From contig JAJDWR010000073.1 in the NCBI GenBank assembly GCA_022825505.1, positions 62,001 to 126,000 of the forward strand: a stretch of DNA of 64,000 nucleotides, in the 5' to 3' direction. Under the pieces are notes generated by a model. It searched no databases. It saw nothing but the letters and a program-made list of their open reading frames with translations, and was not told where the DNA came from. This DNA comes from Gammaproteobacteria bacterium (GTDB lineage: Bacteria; Pseudomonadota; Gammaproteobacteria; Steroidobacterales; Rariloculaceae). Shown piece after piece: positions 25,553 through 33,810 of this stretch; within the stretch, counting starts at the first letter, position 1; each line of letters begins with the position of its first letter. The translations under genes were made by a program, and so were the position numbers.

Positions 25553-26241
25553 GGCGCCGCCCTGTACAGGTGCGCGGCGTGGCGCTGCAATATCGCCGAG
25601 AATTCCTCGGCGAAGGTGTCATAGCGAACCTCCAGCCGCCCGACGATATCGGCGTAGCGGTTGAAGGCGATCACGGCGGGAATGGCGGCGAACAGGCCCA
25701 TGGCCGTCGCCACCAGGGCCTCGGCAATGCCGGGCGCCACCAGCGCCAGTGTCGCCGCCTGGACGTTTCCAAGGGCCTGAAACGAGGTCATGATGCCCCA
25801 GACGGTTCCGAACAGGCCCACGTAGGGACTGGTCGAACCCACCGTGGCGAGAAAGGCCAGGTTCTGTTCCAGGCGTTCCACTTCGCGCACCTGGGACACG
25901 CGCATGGAACGCCGCGAACCCTCGACGATCTGCTCGGCGTTGATGGCGCGGTCTTCCCGGAGCCGCCCGAACTCCCGGTAACCGGACTCGAATATGCCCG
26001 CCATCCCCACCTGGCTTTCGTCGGAATCCGCCAGTTCCCGGTATATTTCCGAGACGTCGCTCCCGGACCAGAACGTTTCCTCGAACTCGTCCGCCGCCCC
26101 GGTCGCCCGCTTCAACAGTCGGCTCTTCTCGATGATGATGGCCCACGACGCAATGGAAGCAACCAACAGCATCAGCATGACGGCCTTGACCACCAGGCTG
26201 GCATCCAGAATCAGGCTGATCAGCGATAGATCGTTATTCAT
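25549..26241 (-). CDS. tolQ: Tol-Pal system protein TolQ (ExbB family)
   Basis: Proton-channel subunit of the Tol motor, 230 residues with three membrane helices: one near residue 10-30 (SLVVKAVMLMLLVASIASWA), and two after about 125 (LAFLATVGSTSPYVGLFGTVWGIMTSFQ and LVATAMGLFAAIPAVIAFNRYA). TVWGIM and the Thr-rich pore helix are family signatures. The start ATG at 26239-26241 overlaps the ybgC stop (ATGA); an open frame extends 35 codons upstream but lacks the family's start. Confidence 0.96.
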   Translation of the reverse strand: MNNDLSLISLILDASLVVKAVMLMLLVASIASWAIIIEKSRLLKRATGAADEFEETFWSGSDVSEIYRELADSDESQVGMAGIFESGYREFGRLREDRAINAEQIVEGSRRSMRVSQVREVERLEQNLAFLATVGSTSPYVGLFGTVWGIMTSFQALGNVQAATLALVAPGIAEALVATAMGLFAAIPAVIAFNRYADIVGRLEVRYDTFAEEFSAILQRHAAHLYRAAP

Positions 26242-26660
26242 CCCTCGGCCTCGCCACCGTTTAGTTCCACATACAGTTGCGCCGGCAGGCGCCGCGGCCT
26301 GCCCGTACGCGCATCCACACAGGCCACTTCCGCCCGCGCTCCGCAAACCAGTTCGCCGCTTCCCGGAACACGGCGTATGGTTTGCCTGAAAACGAATCGT
26401 ACCGCGCTCAACTCCGCCACCTCCGCAGTCACCTCCAGCATGTCGTCAAGTCTGGCGGGCACCTTGAATTGTGCCTCGATGCGGGAGAGTACCAGCAGGA
26501 TGTTGGCCGACTCCCGCAATGCGTTGTGGTCGATACCGTTCGACCGCAACCACTCGGTTCGCGCCCGTTCGAAAAAGCGAAGGTAACTGGCGTTGTAGAC
26601 GACGCCCTGTGCATCCGTATCCTCCAAATACACGCGCACCGGCAAAACCTGGGTCTTCAT
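26238..26660 (-). CDS. ybgC: Acyl-CoA thioesterase YbgC (hot-dog fold)
   Basis: Cytoplasmic hot-dog thioesterase, usually acting on short-chain or acyl-ACP-linked thioesters and always found with tol-pal. The 140-residue chain starts VRVYLEDTDAQGVVYNASYLRFFERART, which contains the active Asp and the YLRFFERAR motif. The mid-region LEVTAEVAELSAVRFVFRQTI and C-terminal AQLYVELNG are also conserved. It is 15 bases from ruvB and overlaps tolQ by four bases. Confidence 0.95.
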   Translation of the reverse strand: MKTQVLPVRVYLEDTDAQGVVYNASYLRFFERARTEWLRSNGIDHNALRESANILLVLSRIEAQFKVPARLDDMLEVTAEVAELSAVRFVFRQTIRRVPGSGELVCGARAEVACVDARTGRPRRLPAQLYVELNGGEAEG

Positions 26661-26675
26661 GGTTCCGCCTGCCGT

Positions 26676-27728
26676 TCAATCGAACAGGCCGGGCGACGCC
26701 GGCGGCGCTTCATGCGCCCGGGGCACCTTGAGCCCATAGTGTTGATAGGCGTTGCGCGTGGCCATGCGTCCGCGCGCGGTACGCTGCAGGAATCCTTCCT
26801 GGATCAGAAAGGGCTCCACGACGTCTTCCAGCGTGCCGCGCTCCTCTCCAATGGCGGCCGCGAGACTGTCAATGCCCACGGGTCCGCCGTCGAATTTCTC
26901 GATCACGGTGAGCAGAAGCTTGCGGTCCATGCTGTCGAATCCGTGCGGATCGACTTCGAGCAGGTCCATGGCGGCCTGGGCGACCGGCTGGGTCACCCGG
27001 CCGTCGCATTCCACTTCGGCATAATCGCGGACCCGGCGCAGCAGTCGGTTGGCGATACGCGGCGTGCCTCGGGAGCGCGCCGCGATCTCACGGGCGCCGG
27101 CATCGTCCACCGGCAGGTCGAAAATGCCGGCGGTCCGCTTCACGATCTGCTTCAATTCGTCGATTCCGTAGAATTCCAGCCGTTGCACTATGCCGAACCG
27201 GTCGCGCAACGGCGAGGTGAGCAAGCCCGCCCGGGTGGTGGCGCCCACCAGGGTGAACGGCGGCAACTCCAGCTTGATCGAGCGGGCGCCCGGCCCTTCG
27301 CCGATCATGATGTCCAGGCGAAAATCCTCCAGTGCCGGGTAGAGGACCTCTTCCACCACCGGGCTGAGCCGGTGGATCTCGTCCACGAACAGGACGTCTC
27401 TGGCTTCCAGGTTGGTGAGAATCGCCGCCAGGTCCCCCGGGCGCTCCAGTACCGGTCCCGACGTGGTGCGCAGATTGACTTCCAGTTCATTGGCGACGAT
27501 GTACGCCAGCGTGGTCTTGCCGAGTCCGGGCGGGCCGAAGATGAGCGTATGGTCCAGAGCTTCGCCGCGATTGCGCGCCGCGGTCATGAAAATTCGCATC
27601 TGCCGCTTGACCGAGGGTTGGCCCACGTACTCGTCCAGGGTGCGGGGCCGCACTGCCCGGTCGAAGACCACGTCCTCGTGGGTGCCGGCGCCGTCGAGCA
27701 ATCGGGCGTCCTCGTGCATGGCCGTCAC
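26676..27728 (-). CDS. ruvB: Holliday junction branch-migration helicase RuvB
   Basis: AAA+ ATPase motor of the RuvAB complex, 350 residues. Walker A is [11 protein letters not shown], Walker [11 protein letters not shown], and sensor/arginine-finger regions [11 protein letters not shown] and [12 protein letters not shown] are present. The C-terminal winged helix runs around [37 protein letters not shown]. The start is a GTG at 27726-27728 overlapping the ruvA stop (GTGA); an ATG three codons later (27719) is an alternative. Confidence 0.97.
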   Translation of the reverse strand: MTAMHEDARLLDGAGTHEDVVFDRAVRPRTLDEYVGQPSVKRQMRIFMTAARNRGEALDHTLIFGPPGLGKTTLAYIVANELEVNLRTTSGPVLERPGDLAAILTNLEARDVLFVDEIHRLSPVVEEVLYPALEDFRLDIMIGEGPGARSIKLELPPFTLVGATTRAGLLTSPLRDRFGIVQRLEFYGIDELKQIVKRTAGIFDLPVDDAGAREIAARSRGTPRIANRLLRRVRDYAEVECDGRVTQPVAQAAMDLLEVDPHGFDSMDRKLLLTVIEKFDGGPVGIDSLAAAIGEERGTLEDVVEPFLIQEGFLQRTARGRMATRNAYQHYGLKVPRAHEAPPASPGLFD

Positions 27729-28312
27729 CCGGAGTGTACGCGCTTGAGCGCTTCGCGAATCAACTGTTCGGAATTCATGCCGGCCGTGTCGAGATCCTTG
27801 AGCATCCGGTTGACTTCAGCCGTCCGGTATCCCAACGCCTCCAATGCGCCGCGGGCTTCGCCATCGGCCTTCGTGGCGCCCTGCATGGAGTCGGCTGTAC
27901 CGCCATCCGGCGGATCGAGCCGATCCTCCATCTCCAGTATCAGCCGTTCCGCAGTCTTGCGGCCGATGCCCGGTATTCGCGTCAGCGAAACCAGGTCCCG
28001 TTCGAACACGCTGCGCCGAAATCCCTCGGCGCTGATTCCCGAAAGGATGGCAAGCGCGATCCGCGCGCCGACGCCGGATACCTTGAGCAGGTTGCGGAAC
28101 AAAGACCGCTCGGCTTCGGTGGCAAAGCCGTACAGCAGGTGCGCATCGTCCCGCACCATCAAATGGGTCAGCAGGGTCAACGGCTCGCCGGCTTCCGGCA
28201 GGCGGTAGAACGTGGACATGGGCGCCTCGAGTTCGTAGCCGACACCGGCCACATCCAGCGTCAGTTCGGGCGGACGCTTCCAGACCAGAGTCCCCTTGAG
28301 GAAACCGATCAT
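27725..28312 (-). CDS. ruvA: Holliday junction-binding protein RuvA
   Basis: Tetrameric junction-binding subunit of RuvAB, 195 residues. The N-terminal OB fold starts [31 protein letters not shown]. Helix-hairpin-helix motifs follow ([18 protein letters not shown] and [19 protein letters not shown]), with a linker and a C-terminal UBA-like domain ([19 protein letters not shown]). The ATG at 28310-28312 overlaps the ruvC stop (ATGA). An open frame of 78 codons upstream is inside ruvC and is not used. Confidence 0.97.
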   Translation of the reverse strand: MIGFLKGTLVWKRPPELTLDVAGVGYELEAPMSTFYRLPEAGEPLTLLTHLMVRDDAHLLYGFATEAERSLFRNLLKVSGVGARIALAILSGISAEGFRRSVFERDLVSLTRIPGIGRKTAERLILEMEDRLDPPDGGTADSMQGATKADGEARGALEALGYRTAEVNRMLKDLDTAGMNSEQLIREALKRVHSG

Positions 28313-28824
28313 GACCGCGCAGTCCTCAGTTCGGCCATCGCAGGCGATCCGCGCACGTACGCGTGGCACAGCGCCAGTGCCAGAGCATCGGCTGCATCCG
28401 ACGCCGGCGTTTCGCGCAGGCCCAGCAGTACGCGGACCATGAGTTGCACCTGAGCCTTGTCGGCATCGCCACGGCCGACGACCGCCTTCTTGACGTAGCG
28501 CGCGGCGTACTCGAAAACCGGAATATCCGCCTCGAAGGTACCACACAGGGCCGCCGCCCTGGCCTGACCGAGCTTGAGCGCGCTGTCGGCGTTTCGATGC
28601 ATGAACACACGCTCGATGGAAACCTCGTTCGGGCGGAATTGCCGCACCAGTTCTTCCATCTCCGAGAAGATTCGCCTCAATCGGGCATTGTGATCGCCCT
28701 TGGTCGCGATGGTACCCATCTTGACCAGCCTGGCTTCACGGCCTGTGCCGTGATCGTCGATGATGCCGTAGCCGGTCCGCCGCGAACCCGGGTCGATGCC
28801 GAGGATGCGGACCGGAGCGGTCAT
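28309..28824 (-). CDS. ruvC: Crossover junction endodeoxyribonuclease RuvC
   Basis: Resolves Holliday junctions. The 171-residue chain has the RNase H-like catalytic acids in [14 protein letters not shown] (first Asp), VSIERVFM (Glu), and [13 protein letters not shown] (last Asp pair). Length and motif spacing are normal. It starts at ATG 28822-28824, which overlaps the yebC stop (ATGA), and is followed by ruvA with the same overlap. Confidence 0.97.
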   Translation of the reverse strand: MTAPVRILGIDPGSRRTGYGIIDDHGTGREARLVKMGTIATKGDHNARLRRIFSEMEELVRQFRPNEVSIERVFMHRNADSALKLGQARAAALCGTFEADIPVFEYAARYVKKAVVGRGDADKAQVQLMVRVLLGLRETPASDAADALALALCHAYVRGSPAMAELRTARS

Positions 28825-29567
28825 GCAGTCGCCTCGAGCAACTCGGTGGGGAGATCCCCGTTGGAATACACGTGTTGCACGTCGTCCAGTTCATCCAGCG
28901 CGTCCAGGAGCTTGAGCAGGCTCTCGGCCTGCCGCGCCCGCACGGGCGTCTGGACGCTGGCGTGCATGGTGACCTGGGCATGATCGGGCGCCAGCCCATG
29001 AGCCGTCATCGCGGCCTTGACGGCATCGAAATCCGCTGGCTCGCACAGCACGTCGGCGGAGCCGTCGTCGTTGGCGACGACATCGTCCGCACCGGCTTCA
29101 ATGGCTCCTTCCACGAGTGCATCCGGATCCTGGCCGGAGGTGTAACTGAGCAATCCGGTTTGCTCGAACAGGTAGGCCACCGATCCGTCGGCGCCCAGGT
29201 TACCGCCGAATTTCGAGAACGCGTGGCGCACCTCGGCCACCGTGCGATTACGGTTGTCGGTCAGGCAATCGACCATCACGGCAATGCCGCCCGGCCCATA
29301 GCCCTCGTAGCGGACTTCTTCATAGGACATCCCCTCCGCATCGCCCGTGCCGCGCTTGATGGCCCGGTCGATATTGTCCTTGGGCATGCTCTGGCCGCGG
29401 GCCTTGTCGATGGCCGCACGCAGCCGGGGATTGGCGGCAGGGTCGCCGCCGCCGTCTCTGGCGGCGACAGTGATCTCGCGAATGAGTTTGGTGAACAGCT
29501 TGCCGCGCTTGGCATCCTGGGCGCCTTTCCGAAAACGGATATTGGCCCATTTACTGTGGCCAGCCAT
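28821..29567 (-). CDS. yebC: YebC/TACO1 family protein (ribosome-associated translation or regulatory factor)
   Basis: A 248-residue cytoplasmic protein. It begins [31 protein letters not shown], the invariant family start, and contains [30 protein letters not shown] and [17 protein letters not shown]. Family members were first called transcription regulators (PmpR) and more recently linked to translation of proline stretches. The ATG at 29565-29567 follows AGGAG. It is the first gene of the ruv/tol/que block; aspS, its usual upstream neighbour in Pseudomonas, is not in the window. Confidence 0.95.
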   Translation of the reverse strand: MAGHSKWANIRFRKGAQDAKRGKLFTKLIREITVAARDGGGDPAANPRLRAAIDKARGQSMPKDNIDRAIKRGTGDAEGMSYEEVRYEGYGPGGIAVMVDCLTDNRNRTVAEVRHAFSKFGGNLGADGSVAYLFEQTGLLSYTSGQDPDALVEGAIEAGADDVVANDDGSADVLCEPADFDAVKAAMTAHGLAPDHAQVTMHASVQTPVRARQAESLLKLLDALDELDDVQHVYSNGDLPTELLEATA

Positions 29568-29886
29568 TCACATCGCTCCTGGCCCGTACACGAACTGGCT
29601 GTATGGGAACAGCCGACAGCGCCCGCCCCAAGGGGCTGTCAGTCTGGAAACTCACTCCGTAACTCCACCGGCAGCAAGCCGCAAGTCCTCTGCCGACCCC
29701 TATGATAGCGGGAAATCCGCCACTTGTGGGCGACTCGCCGCTCGAAATAGCTTTCGATTCCCAACAAGCGGGTAGGTCCGCGAGGGAGCGGAGCCGGGCA
29801 TGGGTGCGGTCAGGGAGCGGTCCAACCGATAGTTTTCACCCGGGAAATTGATGGCTGAGCGTCGTTGATCAACGGAAAACAATCAT

Positions 29887-29905
29887 CTTGACAGCACCTG
29901 TCAAG
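29887..29905 (+). promoter_or_regulatory. Palindromic operator candidate for vapBC
   Basis: A perfect inverted repeat with 8-base arms, CTTGACAG-CAC-CTGTCAAG, ends 18 bases before the vapB ATG. It includes the hexamer TTGACA, so a protein bound here would block the -35 region. VapB-type antitoxins typically autorepress at such sites. Confidence 0.6.
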
Positions 29906-29916
29906 CGCATCATGAT
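29888..29916 (+). promoter_or_regulatory. Candidate vapBC promoter giving a near-leaderless transcript
   Basis: TTGACA (29888-29893, perfect -35) is followed after 17 bases by CATGAT (29911-29916, 4 of 6). The predicted start of transcription falls at about 29923, at the vapB ATG (29924). No Shine-Dalgarno sequence precedes that ATG, which fits leaderless initiation. Confidence 0.5.
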
Positions 29917-29923
29917 GCAAGCC

Positions 29924-30184
29924 ATGCGGACCACGCTGACAATCGACGCGGATGTCGAACAGCTTCTCCAGAGAGAAATGCGGCGCACGAACAGGAGCAT
30001 GAAAGCCGTTGTCAACGACGCCTTGCGTGCCGTCCTAGGCACTCGCGGCAAACCCGCCCGGCTCTCGCGCTACAAGGTCGAGCCGCACGCGTTCGGCTTC
30101 AAGCCGGGCGTCGATGCCGATCGGCTCAATCAGCTCGTAGACGAATTGGAAGCCGACGAGTTCGCCCGGCGGCTCGGCCGGTGA
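29924..30184 (+). CDS. vapB: VapB-type antitoxin
   Basis: An 86-residue antitoxin. It opens MRTTLTIDADVEQLLQREMRR, the ribbon-helix-helix DNA-binding start, followed by SMKAVVNDALRAVL. A flexible C-terminal part (GKPARLSRYKVEPHAFGFKPG, then LVDELEADEFARRLGR) would neutralise the toxin. The start is the ATG at 29924, where the conserved domain begins; the open frame continues 12 codons upstream through the operator. Its TGA overlaps the toxin GTG as GTGA, so the two are coupled. Confidence 0.85.
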   Translation: MRTTLTIDADVEQLLQREMRRTNRSMKAVVNDALRAVLGTRGKPARLSRYKVEPHAFGFKPGVDADRLNQLVDELEADEFARRLGR

Positions 30185-30609
30185 TCGTCCCCGACGTCAA
30201 CCTGCTCGTTTACGCCCACGATTCCCAATCCCGCCACCATGCTGCGGCACGCCGCTGGTGGGAAAATCTGATGAATGGCGCGGGAAGCGTCGGCCTTCCC
30301 TGGGCAACGATCCTCGGTTTCATCCGCATCGCCACGAATCCGCGAATTCTTGAGAATCCGCTCGATGTGAGCAGCGCCTGCGCGCGCGTGCGATCCTGGC
30401 TCCACAGACAACAGACGCTCCTTATCCATCCCGGCGACCGCCATGCGGCCATTCTGTTCGATCTTCTGGAAGCGGCGGGCACGGCCGGCAACCTGACCAC
30501 CGATGCGCACCTGGCCGCCCTGGCTATAGAGCATCAGGCCGAGCTGCATTCGACCGATCTCGACATGGCAAGATTTCCCGGCCTGAAATGGACGAATCCC
30601 CTGGTCTGA
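30181..30609 (+). CDS. vapC: VapC-type PIN-domain ribonuclease toxin
   Basis: A 142-residue PIN-domain protein, presumed RNase, starting with GTG. PDVNLLVYAH supplies the first acidic residue (Asp5), NLTTDAHLAALAI the third, and STDLDMARFPGL the last. At the position of the usual second acid the sequence reads LPWATILGFIRIATNPR, with no Glu; this LGF-type variant recurs in one VapC subgroup, so it may still be active with a different metal site. It overlaps vapB by four bases and is 227 bases from lpd. Confidence 0.85.
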   Translation: MIVPDVNLLVYAHDSQSRHHAAARRWWENLMNGAGSVGLPWATILGFIRIATNPRILENPLDVSSACARVRSWLHRQQTLLIHPGDRHAAILFDLLEAAGTAGNLTTDAHLAALAIEHQAELHSTDLDMARFPGLKWTNPLV

Positions 30610-30702
30610 CGCGGTAAGTGACCACCGGGTTCGGTCGCTCGGTGCGGGCGTCGTTACTCCTACCACGCCACGGTCTTCGCTAGCGGTAGCTACTGGTTCA
30701 GG

Positions 30703-30813
30703 TCAATTGCCCCGCTTGTGGAACCGTGGCGGATTCCGGCCAAGGGGATGCTCGAGCTTAGACAAGAGTCTCAGCAACTCTCTCTTCAGTCGGCGCTTTC
30801 GGAATACCTTCAT
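30703..30813 (-). CDS. Possible small basic ORF downstream of lpd
   Basis: A 36-codon frame, ATG at 30811-30813, rich in Arg, Lys and Leu (KVFRKRRLKRELLRLLSKLE). A GGGGAA sequence lies about 10 bases upstream. It matches no family I recognise, and its start codon sits inside the loop of a hairpin (30801-30825), which argues against translation. It may be chance. Confidence 0.2.
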   Translation of the reverse strand: MKVFRKRRLKRELLRLLSKLEHPLGRNPPRFHKRGN

Positions 30814-30825
30814 TGATAGTATTCC
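30801..30825 (-). terminator. Hairpin after lpd, possible terminator or mRNA end
   Basis: GGAATAC and GTATTCC (7-base arms, 11-base loop) lie 10 bases beyond the lpd stop codon. No T-run follows on the minus strand (GAAAGCGCC), so it is not a clear intrinsic terminator; it may mark a processed or factor-dependent 3' end of the sucAB-lpd transcript. Confidence 0.35.
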
Positions 30826-30835
30826 CCGTGCGCAA

Positions 30836-32269
30836 CTAACTGATGTTGATGGCGTGGATCGCGCGGTTGTCGGCGGCCAGCGCCGCCTCGTGGATGGCCT
30901 CGGTGAGTGTGGGGTGGGCGTGGATCGTGCGTTGCAGGTCCTCGCCGGATGCGCAGAATTCCATGGCCAGCACCGCTTCGGCGATAAGTTCGCCGGCGAC
31001 GGGGCCGACGATGTGAACGCCGAGCAGTTCATCGTCTTCTTCGGCGCACAGCAGCTTCACCAGGCCCGCCGTCTGTTCCATGCCCTTGGCGCGCCCGTTG
31101 GCCGCGAACGGGAACGTCCCTACCTTGTAGTCGATACCGCCTGACTGCAGTTCCGCCTCGGTTTTCCCCACCCAGGCGATTTCCGGGGCGGTGTAAATGA
31201 CCGACGGAACGGCGTCGTAGTTGACTTCCGCAATCTTGCCGGCGATGAGATCGGCCACCATGATGCCCTCTTCGGTGCCCTTGTGAGCCAGCATCGGCCC
31301 GCGGACCACATCGCCCACAGCCCATACACGGGGCGCCATAGTCCGGCATTGCTCGTCCACCCGGACAAATCCCCTGTCATCCAGTTCCACGCCGGTGCCA
31401 TCGCCCAGCAGGCCCTCGGTAAACGGACGGCGCCCCACGCAGACGATGAGCCTGTCCACTTCCAGGCGCTGCTCTTCACCGCCGTGCCGATACTGCACTT
31501 CTACCGCGCCGTCGGTGACCGCGGCGCTCTGGACGTTGGCTCCGAGCCGAATGTCCAGCCCCTGCCGTTTGAATTGCCGGAGCGCATCCTTGGCGATCTG
31601 CTGGTCCGCCATGTAGAGGAAATCTTCCAGCGCCTCCAGGATCACCACCCTGGAGCCCAACCGCTGCCATACACTGCCCAATTCGAGTCCCACGACGCCT
31701 GCGCCCACCACGCCGAGTCGTTCCGGCACGGTCTCGAATTCCAGCGCTCCCCACGAATCGACGATGTGTTCGCCATCGAACGGAGCAACCGGCAGTTCCA
31801 CGGGCGTTGAGCCGGTGGCGATGACGACATGCCCGGCTGACAATTCGGAGAGGTTGCCGTCCGGATCGGTGATTTCCACGCGGCCGCCGCCCAGCAGCCG
31901 TCCGTGACCGCGTACGCCGGTAACGCCATTGGACTTGAACAGGGCCTCGATTCCCCGGGTCAACTGCCTGACGATGCGCTCCTTGCGCGATTGCATCTTG
32001 CCGATATCGACGCTCAACTCGCCCACGCCGATGCCATGGGACTTGAATTCCGAGGCGGCGCGATGATAGAGCTCGGAAGACTCGAGCAACGCCTTGGAGG
32101 GAATGCACCCGGCGTTGAGGCACGTGCCTCCGAATGCCCGGCTGCCATCCCGATTGCACCACTCGTCCACGCAGACGACGCGCAGCCCGTTCTGGGCCGC
32201 GCGAATGGCCGCGGGATAACCCGCCGGTCCGCCGCCGATCACGGCGACGTCGTAGCTCTGTTCTGTCAT
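30836..32269 (-). CDS. lpd: Dihydrolipoyl dehydrogenase (E3)
   Basis: FAD enzyme that reoxidises the dihydrolipoyl groups of the 2-oxoglutarate (and pyruvate) dehydrogenase complexes. The 477-residue chain has the FAD Rossmann start AVIGGGPAGYPAAIRAAQ, the redox disulfide GGTCLNAGCIPSKALL (Cys50, Cys55), the NAD site RLGVVGAGVVGLELGSVW, WAVGDV, and the C-terminal catalytic HAHPTLTEAIHEAAL. The start ATG at 32267-32269 is five bases after sucB, so the three genes form an operon. It is the shared E3 unless another copy exists elsewhere. Confidence 0.97.
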   Translation of the reverse strand: MTEQSYDVAVIGGGPAGYPAAIRAAQNGLRVVCVDEWCNRDGSRAFGGTCLNAGCIPSKALLESSELYHRAASEFKSHGIGVGELSVDIGKMQSRKERIVRQLTRGIEALFKSNGVTGVRGHGRLLGGGRVEITDPDGNLSELSAGHVVIATGSTPVELPVAPFDGEHIVDSWGALEFETVPERLGVVGAGVVGLELGSVWQRLGSRVVILEALEDFLYMADQQIAKDALRQFKRQGLDIRLGANVQSAAVTDGAVEVQYRHGGEEQRLEVDRLIVCVGRRPFTEGLLGDGTGVELDDRGFVRVDEQCRTMAPRVWAVGDVVRGPMLAHKGTEEGIMVADLIAGKIAEVNYDAVPSVIYTAPEIAWVGKTEAELQSGGIDYKVGTFPFAANGRAKGMEQTAGLVKLLCAEEDDELLGVHIVGPVAGELIAEAVLAMEFCASGEDLQRTIHAHPTLTEAIHEAALAADNRAIHAINIS

Positions 32270-32274
32270 GGGTA

Positions 32275-33810
32275 TTACACCTGCAGGAGAAGCCGCGCAG
32301 GATCCTCCAAAACGTCCTTGATGGCAACCAGGAATTGCACAGCTTCCCTGCCGTCCACGATGCGGTGATCGTAGGTCATCGCCAGGTACATCATCGGGCG
32401 TATCTCGATCTCGCCGTCCACGGCCACCGGGCGCTGCTGGATCGAATGCATGCCCAGGATGCCGCTCTGGGGCGGATTGATGATGGGCGTGGACATCATC
32501 GAGCCGAAGATGCCGCCGTTGGTGAGGGTGAAGGTCCCGCCGGTCAGATCCTGCATGCCGAGGCCGCCGCTGCGCGCCCGGGTGCCGAAATCGACGATGG
32601 AATGTTCGATTTCGGCATAGGTCATCTGTTCGGCGTTGCGGAGGATGGGCACCACGAGACCCCGATCCGTGGACACTGCCACGCCGATGTCATAGTAGTC
32701 GTGGTAGATGATGTCGCCGCCGTCCACCGAGGCGTTCAGCACGGGATAACGCTGCAGGGCCTCGATGCACGCCTTGATGAAGAACGACATGAAGCCCAGC
32801 TTCACGCCGTGCCTGCGCTGGAACAGTTCGCCGTAGCGGGACCGGGCGGCCATGACGGCGCTCATGTCGACTTCGTTGAAGGTCGTGAGCATCGCCGCCG
32901 TGTGCTGCGCCTCCACCAGCCGTTCGGCGATTCTCGCGCGCAGCCTGGTCATGCGCACCCGCCGCTCCGCGCGCTGGCCGGTTGGCGCGGGTGGTGAGGC
33001 CGGAGCTGATGGTGTGCCTGGCGCGCCTGGCGAACTCGGTCTGACGGGCGCGCTCGGTGCGCTCGGTGCGCTCGGTGCGCTCCGTGTGCCTGGCGCCTTC
33101 TGCGAGTCTGGCGTTCTCTGAGCGTCCTGCGTCCTTTGAGCCTCTGGTTCACTCGGGGTACCGCGTGCGTCCAGCACGTCTTGCGTCTGTGCCCGGGCGG
33201 CGAATTTCGCCCTGCCCGTCGTGTCGGTTCTTGCGCTGATGTAGTCGAGCACGTCCGACTTGGTGATTCGCCCGCCCCGGCCCGTGCCTCTTATCGCGCT
33301 CGAATCCACCTGGTGTTCGCGCATCAACCGCCGCACGGCGGGGCCGGCCCGCTCCAGTGTTTCGCTTTCGGCCGCCACGGGAGTTGGTTCCGGTATGGCG
33401 GCAACCTTCGGAGCGGCTACCGCGTCAGCCTCGGAAGCGACCGAGACGGCGATACCCGACTCGCCGTTCGGCTCCGTGGATGCCCCGGACACCTCTCCCG
33501 GCTCGCTGCCCGGTTCAGCGGACCCCGCGGACACCTCCCCCGGCTCCGCAGAATCCCCGGAGATCTTCCCGGGCTCCAGCAGCGCCAACACCTCGCCTGC
33601 GGTTACGGTCGCGCCGTCGGCCACACGCACTTCCCGCAAGACTCCGTCGCTGGGGCAAGGCACCTCCAGAACCACCTTGTCGGTTTCCAGTTCGACCAGC
33701 TTCTCGTCCCTCTGAACCGGATCGCCGGGCGAACGGTGCCAATTGACCAATGTGGCATCCGTAACCGACTCCGGGAGCTGCGGCACCTTGATTTCGATCG
33801 TCACGTTCAC
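32275..33810 (-). CDS. sucB: Dihydrolipoyllysine succinyltransferase, 2-oxoglutarate dehydrogenase E2
   Basis: Core of the 2-oxoglutarate dehydrogenase complex; transfers succinyl from lipoyl to CoA. It has a lipoyl domain (Lys45 in [12 protein letters not shown]), a long linker, a peripheral-subunit-binding domain ([31 protein letters not shown]), a second repetitive linker, and the catalytic domain ending with [15 protein letters not shown]. At 511 residues it is about 100 longer than E. coli SucB; the extra length is Glu/Pro/Gly/Ser- and Ala/Ser/Pro-rich linker. The GTG start (33808-33810) overlaps the sucA stop as GTGA. Confidence 0.95.
   Translation of the reverse strand: MNVTIEIKVPQLPESVTDATLVNWHRSPGDPVQRDEKLVELETDKVVLEVPCPSDGVLREVRVADGATVTAGEVLALLEPGKISGDSAEPGEVSAGSAEPGSEPGEVSGASTEPNGESGIAVSVASEADAVAAPKVAAIPEPTPVAAESETLERAGPAVRRLMREHQVDSSAIRGTGRGGRITKSDVLDYISARTDTTGRAKFAARAQTQDVLDARGTPSEPEAQRTQDAQRTPDSQKAPGTRSAPSAPSAPSAPVRPSSPGAPGTPSAPASPPAPTGQRAERRVRMTRLRARIAERLVEAQHTAAMLTTFNEVDMSAVMAARSRYGELFQRRHGVKLGFMSFFIKACIEALQRYPVLNASVDGGDIIYHDYYDIGVAVSTDRGLVVPILRNAEQMTYAEIEHSIVDFGTRARSGGLGMQDLTGGTFTLTNGGIFGSMMSTPIINPPQSGILGMHSIQQRPVAVDGEIEIRPMMYLAMTYDHRIVDGREAVQFLVAIKDVLEDPARLLLQV
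33051..33086. repeat. Four tandem 9-bp repeats in the sucB linker
   Basis: CGCTCGGTG occurs three times head to tail and a fourth time as CGCTCCGTG. On the coding strand it encodes part of an Ala-Pro-Ser-rich flexible linker. Each copy is three codons, so gain or loss keeps the frame. Confidence 0.85.

Larger units (their letters stand above)
29568..29923. other. Intergenic region between yebC and vapB
   Basis: 356 bases between divergent genes. Near 29612-29640 there is an imperfect hairpin with a GCCCCAAGGGGC core flanked by GACAG and CTGTC. The rest of the left and middle part shows no gene and no tRNA. The right end holds the vapB promoter/operator palindrome described separately. The yebC promoter is not clear; TATCAT on the minus strand near 29700 is a weak -10 candidate. 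Confidence 0.5.

Noticed and set aside
26277..28208. Very long plus-strand open frame (over 600 codons) across ruvB/ruvA/ybgC
   Set aside because: Antisense shadow of well-conserved genes.
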